Assembly (NCBI GenBank): GCA_028704015.1
Contig: JAQVLT010000007.1
Span: 13,632 to 55,869 of the forward strand
Length of the DNA: 42,238 bases
Direction of reading: 5' to 3'
Source of the DNA: Patescibacteria group bacterium
Lineage (GTDB): Bacteria > Patescibacteriota > Patescibacteriia > Patescibacteriales > JAQVLT01
Both the position numbers and the translations under genes were made by a program. How positions within the stretch are numbered: the first letter of the stretch is position 1; every line of letters begins with the position of its first letter. The notes beneath the pieces were generated by a model that was not told the DNA's origin, ran no database searches, and was given only the letters and a program-made list of their open reading frames with translations. This document shows, piece by piece, positions 23,418-30,909 of the stretch.

Positions 23418-23861
23418 ATGACAAGGGGTTTTACAACAATTGAATTATTTATTGTCGTTGGCATTATGGTTATTATTATTGCCGGAGCTTTGCCAATGTA
23501 TAGCAATCTTCAAGTTACTTCACAGTTAAACGAAACAAATTCGCAAATTGCACAAACCTTGCGCATTGCCAGACAGCAGAGTGTCGCCCGCTTGAACAAT
23601 ATTAATCACGGGGTTAAATTTACCGCCAATTCTTACACACTATATCAAGGTTCTTCTTATGCTTTGCGTGATATTACTTATGATAGAACAATTAGTCTGG
23701 ACAGCGCGCTAACTATTGCCACCACTTTAACGAGCGATGAAGTAAATTTTTCTTTAGCTACCGGTATTCCTGATAATACTGGCACTACCACTCTGACACA
23801 TTCGGCGGGCGGAACGCGGCAGGTGAATGTCAATAGTTTTGGCGTGGTAACAGAGAATTAG
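23418..23861 (+). CDS. prepilin-like protein, FimT/GspH type minor pilin
   Basis: 147 residues. The class III signal is very short (MTRG), cleaved before FTTIE, with Glu at mature position 5 and a hydrophobic helix LFIVVGIMVIIIAGALPMY. The globular part has a GspH/FimT-like layout (QIAQTLRIARQQSVARLNN followed by beta strands and TYDRTISLDS). Minor pilins of this kind prime pilus assembly. First gene of the minor-pilin group, 77 bp after pilC across a purely AT-rich spacer. Confidence 0.88.
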   Translation: MTRGFTTIELFIVVGIMVIIIAGALPMYSNLQVTSQLNETNSQIAQTLRIARQQSVARLNNINHGVKFTANSYTLYQGSSYALRDITYDRTISLDSALTIATTLTSDEVNFSLATGIPDNTGTTTLTHSAGGTRQVNVNSFGVVTEN

Positions 23862-23882
23862 CAGGCATCAAAACGCAAGAAC

Positions 23883-24551
23883 ATGAAAATATTAAAACGC
23901 AAAAAAATCAAAGATTTAAATTATTTTTACGCTTGCTTGCCCGGTAGGCAGGTTTTTAAATTTTTAAATTTTTATAATAAAAATGGTCAATCTCTCCTTG
24001 AAATAATTCTCGCAGTAGCTATTTTCGGCTTGGTGGCTGCTACGATTACGACTATGGTTCTTGGTGGTGACGCGAGCTTGAGTCAGGGAGGGAAACAAAC
24101 TGAGGCTTTGGCATACGCGCAAGAAGGGATTGAAGCGGTACGATCAATCCGCGACCGCGCCTGGAACGAAAACAAATATGCCACCAGCTCAGTCGCGACT
24201 TCCAGCGGTGAATGGATTTATAACGGCGAAGGTACCACTCAAACGATTGGAGAATTTGCCAGAACTATCGCTTTTAGTGATGTTTGCCGCGATATTTCCG
24301 ATAATATTACCGTTTGCCCCGGGGAATATATTGATCCACATACGAAAAAAGTAACCGTCAGAGTGAGCTGGGTTACCAGCGCCGGAGCGACTAATAATGT
24401 AGAAAAAATAGCTTATTTGTCCAATTGGCACAAAAAAGTTTGGCCGGAAGATATATTAGCTGATTTTAGCGATGGAACATTTACCAATACTATCGCAACA
24501 ACTACATACGGCACGGGTAACGGCGCGGTAGTTTTGCAAGAACAGAACTAG
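23883..24551 (+). CDS. prepilin-like protein, PilV/GspI type, with a palindromic repeat in its leader
   Basis: 222 residues. The class III cleavage site is NKNG|QSLLE (Gly35, Glu at mature +5), followed by a hydrophobic helix (IILAVAIFGLVAATITTMVLGG) and ALAYAQEGIEAVRSIRDRAW, typical of PilV-like minor pilins. The leader before the cleavage site is 35 residues, unusually long. Bases 23931-23952, a GC-rich palindromic element of the dispersed family, are translated within it as ACLPGRQV. The insertion kept the frame. A later start is hard to find, as no ATG precedes the cleavage site after the repeat. It sits 21 bp after the FimT-like gene. Confidence 0.85.
   Translation: MKILKRKKIKDLNYFYACLPGRQVFKFLNFYNKNGQSLLEIILAVAIFGLVAATITTMVLGGDASLSQGGKQTEALAYAQEGIEAVRSIRDRAWNENKYATSSVATSSGEWIYNGEGTTQTIGEFARTIAFSDVCRDISDNITVCPGEYIDPHTKKVTVRVSWVTSAGATNNVEKIAYLSNWHKKVWPEDILADFSDGTFTNTIATTTYGTGNGAVVLQEQN
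23931..23952. repeat. GC-rich palindromic element inside the PilV-like coding sequence
   Basis: The core GCCCGGTAGGCAGG corresponds, in reverse complement, to the variant CCTGCCTACCGGACAGGC within the tRNA-Gln pseudogene insert (near 17614). It lies in a coding leader flanked by AT-rich sequence. Confidence 0.75.
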
Positions 24552-24643
24552 TCAATTTTCAATCTTGAATTAACAATTAACAAACAATCCTGACGCAATT
24601 TTAAATTCCAAATTTTAAATTTTAAATCAATTTTAAATGAGTA

Positions 24644-25023
24644 AATGACAAATTGCGATTATAATTTAGAAGAAAGGACGGCTAGGTTTAGCGAAGAAAT
24701 TATAGCATTTAGCAGATTACTAAGAAAAGATTTAATAAACAACCCGCTAATTAGTCAATTAATAAGATCTGCAACTAGCATTGGCGCAAATTATATGGAA
24801 GCAAACGGTGCTAGTTCCAAAAAAGATTTTAAGAATAAAATTTATATTTGCAAAAAAGAATCGAGGGAAACTAAATATTGGATTCAGCTGATTGCCAAAA
24901 ATAATCCGGAGGTAGTTGAAAAATGTCGTATTCTTTGGCAAGAAGCGCAAGAGCTGACTTTAATATTTTCAAAAATTACCCTTACTTTAGAAAAGAAAAG
25001 TTAAAATTTGGTAATTTGTCATT
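24644..25023. repeat. 11-bp inverted repeats bounding the four-helix-bundle gene
   Basis: AATGACAAATT (24644-24654, including the start codon) is the exact reverse complement of AATTTGTCATT (25013-25023, just after the stop). AT-rich flanks on both sides contain more TTTAAATTT-type palindromes. They may mark the ends of a small insertion. Confidence 0.65.
24645..25004 (+). CDS. four-helix-bundle protein of the S23 / 23S rRNA intervening-sequence family
   Basis: 119 residues, the normal length. Recognised by LEERTARFSEEIIAFSRLL at the start, QLIRSATSIGANYMEANGA in the second helix and FKNKIYICKKESRETKYWIQLI in the third. Family members are often encoded inside 23S rRNA intervening sequences but also occur alone; their function is not established. 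Here it interrupts the minor-pilin run (pilV-like before, large secreted protein after) and has short inverted repeats at both ends, the left one overlapping its ATG. It looks inserted rather than part of the pilus machine. Confidence 0.9.
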   Translation: MTNCDYNLEERTARFSEEIIAFSRLLRKDLINNPLISQLIRSATSIGANYMEANGASSKKDFKNKIYICKKESRETKYWIQLIAKNNPEVVEKCRILWQEAQELTLIFSKITLTLEKKS

Positions 25024-25030
25024 CAATTAA

Positions 25031-25050
25031 CCTGCCTGCCGGCAGGCAGG
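25031..25050. repeat. 20-bp perfect GC-rich palindrome
   Basis: CCTGCCTGCCGGCAGGCAGG, identical to 16396-16415, between the four-helix-bundle gene and the large secreted protein. Confidence 0.95.
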
Positions 25051-25092
25051 AATTTAAAATTTATAATTTAAAATTATTGTAAGATATTTAGG

Positions 25093-28000
25093 ATGAAAAA
25101 AAATATTATAAAACAAAAAGTAAAAAAAATTATTATATTTTTAGTCATTTTCGCCTGGCTTTTTTCCGGCTGGCCGAGTGTTATTGATAATTTTTTATTT
25201 TCCAATAAAACTCCGGAAGCAATGGCGGCTGATACCGGTTTTTATAGCCCGACAGCCAATACTGCGGTTACGAGCAGTGCCGGTGATAATAATGGTTACC
25301 AAACAACACCTTACAATGCCTATGATAGCGACAGTTTAAGTGCGGTAGATACCAATAGCGGAACAAATAGTAATAATTCTTGTACCTCTACCGGCGCCGA
25401 CAAACATACTTTTTATAATTATTTTTTGTCTTTACCAACCAACGCGACTATCACCGGCATTGAAGTGCGGCAGGATTTAGCGGTAGATAGTTTAGCAAAT
25501 AGTCCATTTTCTTGCGTTCAATTATCTTGGGATGGCGGCGCTAGCTGGACAAGCACGATTAGTAATAATCTTTCCGCTACTGCCAAAACTACTTATACTT
25601 ACGGCGGTTCGGGAAATACTTGGAGTAGAACTTGGACAACAAGCGAATTAACCAATGCGAATTTTCGCGTTAGAATAATTAATGGTGATACAAGCAATAC
25701 CGCTTCCAACCGCGATTTTTCTTTGGATTGGATTCCGGTAAAAATTTATTATGCCACACCATCATCATCTCTGGAACAGTCTCATTACCGCTGGCGCAAT
25801 GATGATCGCGCCGAAGCTGATCAGGGAAATAAATTGGCATCTATTACTACGGTATCCGGACAAACCGGCACTGACTCTAGTTTAGCCGTGCCAATTACCG
25901 GTGGCACGGAATTAAATAAAATGTACCATTTTTGTTCTTTTTACTATGACGTTGCTGATAATTTGCATGATTCAACCTTCCGCGCTACGGAATTGACAGC
26001 GACGAATACGCTGATGATTTATGCCGGACAAACTACCGGCGGCAACCAATCGCTAGATTTCAAATGTTATATTATGAATTATACAGCGGATTCCAATTTG
26101 GTGGTTAACAGATATTCGTCGAATACGACGGCCACAACCAGAAATGTTGCTATTACTGCGGTTTCCGCTACTACTCAGGCGTTTGTTATTCCGCACGGTG
26201 AAACAGACCCTAGCGATACAACTATTGGCAGCGAAGAATCATTTGATTACCGATTAACTTCAACAACCAACGTACAAATCACAACCACTGATGCGGCCGA
26301 TGAAACAAATGCCATTTATTTTGAAGTAGTTGATTGGAATAATTCAGGTATCAGAGTGCAACATTTAAATGGCAATACAATGACTAATACAGAAACAACT
26401 GATACCGCGTCTATCCCAAGCGCAATTACGAGCGGCAAAGCTTGGCTTATAACAACAGGCACAACCAACGGTGGAGCCGCCGCGGAACAAACAGGTAGAA
26501 TGAATTTCCGCGCTGATTTTCAGGATACTTCCACGGTCAGAGTGAGAAGAGGAGTAAGCGGCGTGGCTTATATCTGGAGCGCGCAAGTGATTGAAGATAT
26601 TTCCACGGCCGGTGTCTGGAGTACTCAACTTACCAATATTAATTTGTCAACTTCGCAAACTTCCAATACCACAACAATTACCTCGGTTGATACCACGCGC
26701 ACTTTTGTCAGCGGCACCAGTTTTCCGCATTTTGCTTTTTCCGGACAAATTTCCGACACTACTACCTCCAATAATGATAATGCCAGCGTCATTTTTGATT
26801 TAACTAATTCCACGACGATTACGGCCACTCGCGGCGTAACTAATACTCAGGCGCTGGATACTTTTGCGGAAGCGGTGCAATCAAATATTTCCACCGATGC
26901 TTCCACCTGGGCGGCCAATGAAGATACAACATTAACCGATTTGGACAAGGGCACAATTAAACGTTTGCGTTTCCAATTGGTAAATAGCGGCGGATTATCC
27001 GCCAATGCCTATCGCCTGGAAGTTTCTCAAGCCAACCCGTCGTCTTGTGCGGCCGCCACGTACACTCGCATTAATTCCAGCTCTGATTGGAATATGTCCG
27101 CCACTTCTTATTATGCCGATGGCGATGCTGCGGTTAATATTTCTCCCGGGTTGACTGATGGCGGCACGACTTTTGTCAGCGGCACACTTAAAGAGAGCAA
27201 TGATTTATCTTCGGTAATTTCTTTGGACACTAATGATTTTACCGAGATTGAATATTCCATTGCCGCCACTTCTAATGCCACTGACGGCGCGACATATTGT
27301 TTCAGATTGTATGACAATACCAACGCCGCGGCGCTTAGCGTTTACACTAATTACGCGCAAGTGACATTGAAAGCTCCGCGTTTAACTCAAGCGCATGCGC
27401 GTTGGCGTAATGATGATGGCGTGGAAAATTGGTACAATTCCGCATGGGGTTATCGGGAAAAAATTACCATTGACCATACCAAAGTAAGCGGCGCGTCAGA
27501 TTTAACTAATTTTCCAGTTTTAATAAATCGCACCGATATCAATTGGCGCTATACCGGCAGCGGTGGGCATGTCGCGCAATCAAATGGCAATGACATCATG
27601 TTTACCGGCGATGATGGAACGACAAAATTAAATCATGAAATTGAAAAATACACATCTTCAACCGGCGAACTTGTGGCGTGGGTAAAAATTCCAACGCTTT
27701 CAATAACAACCGATACGGTTATTTATATTTACTATGGCAATGTCAGCTGTGCTAATCAGGAAAATATGAATGGCGTTTGGGACAGTAATTATCGTATGGT
27801 AACTCATCTTGACGAAACCGCCCAAACTTCCGGATCGTATAACGACCATCAAGATTCCACTTCTTATGGCAATAACGGCGAGGCAATGAATGGCGTAACA
27901 ATGACAGCTACCGGAAATATTGATGGCGCTGATTCGTTTGATAATACTGATGATTATATTGCTTGCGGCACAAGCAGTTTGCCAACCGTCGGCTCTAATG

Positions 28001-29835
28001 TGACCCTTAGTGTTTGGGCTTATTATTCCACTGCGCCTGGAACGGATAATTTAATATTAGTTGACAATGAATCCAGCGCCGCTTATCAACTCGGTTTTCG
28101 CGGTGGCAATGCATCCAGTTGGGGGTGGGGTGGTATAGTTTATGTAAGTTCAACCGTTCCCGGAGCAAATGCTTGGCATTTTTATACTTATACTTATGAT
28201 AGTTCAACACAAACTCATCGTTTATATGTTGACGGAGTAAATACCAGCACCAATACAACAGCCGCGCAAAGCGGAACCCCAACTTTAAACAGTATTAATA
28301 CTGATCGTTGGGGCGAGAATTTCGGTGGATCAATTGATGAAGCGCGTATTTCCAATATTACTCGCAGTGCCGCTTGGATTGCCACAGAATATAATAATCA
28401 ATCCAGTCCCTCAACTTTTTGTTCTGTTGCTTCCGAGGAAGCTGGCGCGAGCGCCAATAGCGCGACATTTGCCGCTGATGAAGATACTATATTAAATAAT
28501 TATGTGAAAGGTAATAATATACGCGTCCGTTTTGAAATTGCCAACACCGGAACTTTATCATCGTCTAACGCTTATCGCTTGCAAGTAGCTGAAACCGCTA
28601 CTTGTAGTTCCGGCACTTATGCCGACGTGCTAACCGACTCCAGCGGACATTGGCAAATTTCCGATTCCAGCTATATTACCGATGGCGAAGCGACACAAAA
28701 TATTTCTCCCGGCTTGACTGATTATCCGAGCTCTTCTTTTGTCGCCGGACAGCTAAAGGATGCCGGCAATACAACTGGTAGCATTACTTTAACTAATAGC
28801 AATTTTACTGAAATTGAATTTTCTATTAAGGCTTTGGATGCGGCGACTAATGGTGGGCATTATTGTTTTCGTTTGTATAATGCTACTAGCGGCGCGCCAC
28901 TTTATGTTTATACAAATTACGCGGAAATCGGCGTAGTAGCCGGCAGCCAGTTTAATCAGTCGGCTTACAGATTTTTTCAAAATGAAAATGGCGTAACAGT
29001 TAATACAGCTTTGGCGGCGCAGGATTCTGCCGCCAATCTGACAACGACCAATGAACCATTCAGACTAAGGGTCTTGTTGCATATTTCCGGCTCAACTTTG
29101 GCGCCGGGAGCGAGCGATTTTAAATTGCAATACGCGGTTAAGTCAGGAACTTGCGATACGGCGTTTTCCGGAGAATCTTATGCCGATATAACCGGAGTTA
29201 CTCCGATTGCTTATTATAATAATTCATCACCGGCTGATGGCGCCGCCGCTATTCTTAATGTCTCTCTTGATCCAGCGCATTCCGGCCATACTAATATCGG
29301 ACAGACCTATGAAGAAGCTAATAATTTTACTTCAATCAATTCTGTTGCCGCCGGTCAAGATGCGCTTTGGGATTTTTCATTGATTAATACTTCTGCTATA
29401 TCACGGCAAAGTTATTGTTTGCGCGCAATTAATTCCGACGGTTCTGTTCTAGATACTTATACCGTAATTCCCGAAATTATTACCTCGCCGATTTATCCGG
29501 TAAGCGCCAGTTATATTTCCAGCGCTTTTGACACAGGAACTTCTAGTGTTTTTACTGTTTTGGAATGGACTTGGAGTAAATCTAATCCCAATTGCGCGGC
29601 TTGCATTATCAAATTGCAATTGGAATCAGCGCCTACTCAGGGAGAATTAACAGGCACCTGGTGTGGACCGAATTCATGCAGTGGCACGGATTATTATACT
29701 GTAAATACCGGCCAGATGATTAATACTATCCATAATGGGCATCGTTGGATCAGATATAAAGCATCTTTTGAAACGAGCGGCACTTCTACGCCGATTTTGG
29801 ATGACACCAAGGTGTATTATGATGACCAGAATTAA
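25093..29835 (+). CDS. 1580-residue secreted DUF2341/LamG-type adhesin embedded in the pilin cluster
   Basis: N-terminal basic region and hydrophobic signal helix (about 14-34), then Thr/Ser/Asn-rich beta domains throughout. A DUF2341 domain starts about residue 781 (WYNSAWGYREKITIDH...FPVLI). A LamG/concanavalin-like domain follows at about 897-1100 (GADSFDNTDDYIACG...RLYVDGVN...SIDEARISNITRSAAWI). A ~155-residue module containing ISPGLTD, FTEIE(Y/F)SI and HYCFRLY/TYCFRLY is present twice, at 26911-27369 and 28471-28938. There is no C-terminal anchor and no class III pilin signal. Position between PilV-like and PilW-like genes suggests a pilus-associated or co-exported adhesin, comparable to PilY1 by location only. 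It ends 13 bp before the next pilin gene. Confidence 0.82.
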   Translation: MKKNIIKQKVKKIIIFLVIFAWLFSGWPSVIDNFLFSNKTPEAMAADTGFYSPTANTAVTSSAGDNNGYQTTPYNAYDSDSLSAVDTNSGTNSNNSCTSTGADKHTFYNYFLSLPTNATITGIEVRQDLAVDSLANSPFSCVQLSWDGGASWTSTISNNLSATAKTTYTYGGSGNTWSRTWTTSELTNANFRVRIINGDTSNTASNRDFSLDWIPVKIYYATPSSSLEQSHYRWRNDDRAEADQGNKLASITTVSGQTGTDSSLAVPITGGTELNKMYHFCSFYYDVADNLHDSTFRATELTATNTLMIYAGQTTGGNQSLDFKCYIMNYTADSNLVVNRYSSNTTATTRNVAITAVSATTQAFVIPHGETDPSDTTIGSEESFDYRLTSTTNVQITTTDAADETNAIYFEVVDWNNSGIRVQHLNGNTMTNTETTDTASIPSAITSGKAWLITTGTTNGGAAAEQTGRMNFRADFQDTSTVRVRRGVSGVAYIWSAQVIEDISTAGVWSTQLTNINLSTSQTSNTTTITSVDTTRTFVSGTSFPHFAFSGQISDTTTSNNDNASVIFDLTNSTTITATRGVTNTQALDTFAEAVQSNISTDASTWAANEDTTLTDLDKGTIKRLRFQLVNSGGLSANAYRLEVSQANPSSCAAATYTRINSSSDWNMSATSYYADGDAAVNISPGLTDGGTTFVSGTLKESNDLSSVISLDTNDFTEIEYSIAATSNATDGATYCFRLYDNTNAAALSVYTNYAQVTLKAPRLTQAHARWRNDDGVENWYNSAWGYREKITIDHTKVSGASDLTNFPVLINRTDINWRYTGSGGHVAQSNGNDIMFTGDDGTTKLNHEIEKYTSSTGELVAWVKIPTLSITTDTVIYIYYGNVSCANQENMNGVWDSNYRMVTHLDETAQTSGSYNDHQDSTSYGNNGEAMNGVTMTATGNIDGADSFDNTDDYIACGTSSLPTVGSNVTLSVWAYYSTAPGTDNLILVDNESSAAYQLGFRGGNASSWGWGGIVYVSSTVPGANAWHFYTYTYDSSTQTHRLYVDGVNTSTNTTAAQSGTPTLNSINTDRWGENFGGSIDEARISNITRSAAWIATEYNNQSSPSTFCSVASEEAGASANSATFAADEDTILNNYVKGNNIRVRFEIANTGTLSSSNAYRLQVAETATCSSGTYADVLTDSSGHWQISDSSYITDGEATQNISPGLTDYPSSSFVAGQLKDAGNTTGSITLTNSNFTEIEFSIKALDAATNGGHYCFRLYNATSGAPLYVYTNYAEIGVVAGSQFNQSAYRFFQNENGVTVNTALAAQDSAANLTTTNEPFRLRVLLHISGSTLAPGASDFKLQYAVKSGTCDTAFSGESYADITGVTPIAYYNNSSPADGAAAILNVSLDPAHSGHTNIGQTYEEANNFTSINSVAAGQDALWDFSLINTSAISRQSYCLRAINSDGSVLDTYTVIPEIITSPIYPVSASYISSAFDTGTSSVFTVLEWTWSKSNPNCAACIIKLQLESAPTQGELTGTWCGPNSCSGTDYYTVNTGQMINTIHNGHRWIRYKASFETSGTSTPILDDTKVYYDDQN

Positions 29836-29848
29836 TTTTAAATTTTAA

Positions 29849-30400
29849 ATGGCGATGAAAAATAAATTTATAAAAATTAAATTAATTAGTCAAAAGTCAG
29901 GCTTCACTTTCATTGAAACCTTGATTTATCTGGCAATTGTCGGGTTGGTTGTTGTCGGGTTAGTGTCGTTTGCCTTGTCAATTTCCGGTACGCAAAATAA
30001 AAATTATGCCGTTCAGGAAGCTCAGGTGAATGCGAGAATTGCGATAGATATTATTAGCCAGCGTATAAAAGCATCAAGCGGCGTTAATATTGGCGCGTCG
30101 GTTTTTGGCTCTGACCCCGGAGTTTTATCGCTATCTATGGCGGATGCGGGGAAAAATCCGACTATAATAAATTTAAACCAAGATGACGGTACATTGCAGA
30201 TAACCGAGGGGGCATCCGCGCCGGTTGCTCTAACGTCCAACAAAGTGAAAGTGACTAATTTAGTGTTTACCAATCTCGGACATGTAAATAAGCGGCGTAA
30301 TATCGGCGTGGATATTACCGTTGCTTATAATGCTGATAATAGTGACATATATTTTAATTATTCCGAAAGTTTGCATACAGCTGTAAGCATACGAAAGTAA
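29849..30400 (+). CDS. prepilin-like protein, PilW/PilJ type minor pilin
   Basis: 183 residues. Class III signal: basic 18-residue leader (two possible starts, 29849 and 29855), cleavage QKSG|FTFIE with Glu at mature +5, hydrophobic helix TLIYLAIVGLVVVGLVSFAL. The helix continues into AQVNARIAIDIISQRIKASSG, typical of PilW/GspJ-like minor pilins, then a beta domain. It is 13 bp after the adhesin gene and 10 bp before the PilX-like gene, so these are one operon. Confidence 0.87.
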   Translation: MAMKNKFIKIKLISQKSGFTFIETLIYLAIVGLVVVGLVSFALSISGTQNKNYAVQEAQVNARIAIDIISQRIKASSGVNIGASVFGSDPGVLSLSMADAGKNPTIINLNQDDGTLQITEGASAPVALTSNKVKVTNLVFTNLGHVNKRRNIGVDITVAYNADNSDIYFNYSESLHTAVSIRK

Positions 30401-30410
30401 ACTCAAAAAT

Positions 30411-30872
30411 ATGAGATCAGCAAAGGAGAAAAATAAAGAGACGACAAAACAATTTTTTGGTTTTATATTTTTTTGTTTTTCTAACCGCAAAGGCATGGCC
30501 GCTTTATTAATCGTTGTAATTGTAAGCGCCGCTCTTTTGATTATTGCATATAGCGCAATTTATCTCGGTTTGGGCGACTTAGAAATGGGCTACGATTCGC
30601 AAAAAGGGGAGGAAGCGCTGTCAGTCGCTGATGGCTGCATGGAAGAGGCTTTGCATCGTTTAAGTAAAAATAATAGTTATAGTGGAGCCGCGCTGACATT
30701 TGATAATGGCACATGCGTTATTGCTGTTACTAACACCGGTGGTGCCAACCGAACGATTGATGTTGCCAGCACGGCTGGTTTATACAGCAAAAAAATAGAA
30801 GCTACAGTCAGTATTTCCGGTGCTCCGAGTACGATTATTTCTATCAATTCTTGGCAAGAATTATCTAATTGA
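30411..30872 (+). CDS. PilX/GspK-like minor pilin lacking Glu5
   Basis: 153 residues. A 28-residue leader is followed by NRKG|MAALLIVVIVSAALLIIAYSA; the mature N-terminus has Leu, not Glu, at position 5, a variation known for GspK/PilX tip components. Then LGDLEMGYDSQKGEEALSVADGCMEEALHRL, the usual helix of this group. GspK-like pilins cap the tip complex, and lack of Glu5 fits a subunit that needs no neighbour above it. The pilM promoter lies immediately after its stop. Confidence 0.8.
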   Translation: MRSAKEKNKETTKQFFGFIFFCFSNRKGMAALLIVVIVSAALLIIAYSAIYLGLGDLEMGYDSQKGEEALSVADGCMEEALHRLSKNNSYSGAALTFDNGTCVIAVTNTGGANRTIDVASTAGLYSKKIEATVSISGAPSTIISINSWQELSN

Positions 30873-30874
30873 TT

Positions 30875-30903
30875 TTGTCATTAAATTAAAAATAAGTTAT
30901 AAT
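30875..30903 (+). promoter_or_regulatory. near-consensus promoter giving a predicted leaderless pilM mRNA
   Basis: TTGTCA (30875-30880), 17-bp spacer, TATAAT (30898-30903). Transcription would be expected to start 6-8 bases later, at or next to the ATG at 30910, leaving no room for a leader or ribosome-binding site. Confidence 0.72.
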
Positions 30904-30909
30904 AATAAC

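Noticed and set aside
30820-30909. Upstream start for PilM
   Set aside because: It overlaps the PilX-like gene in another frame and contains the pilM promoter; the actin-like domain begins right after the ATG at 30910.
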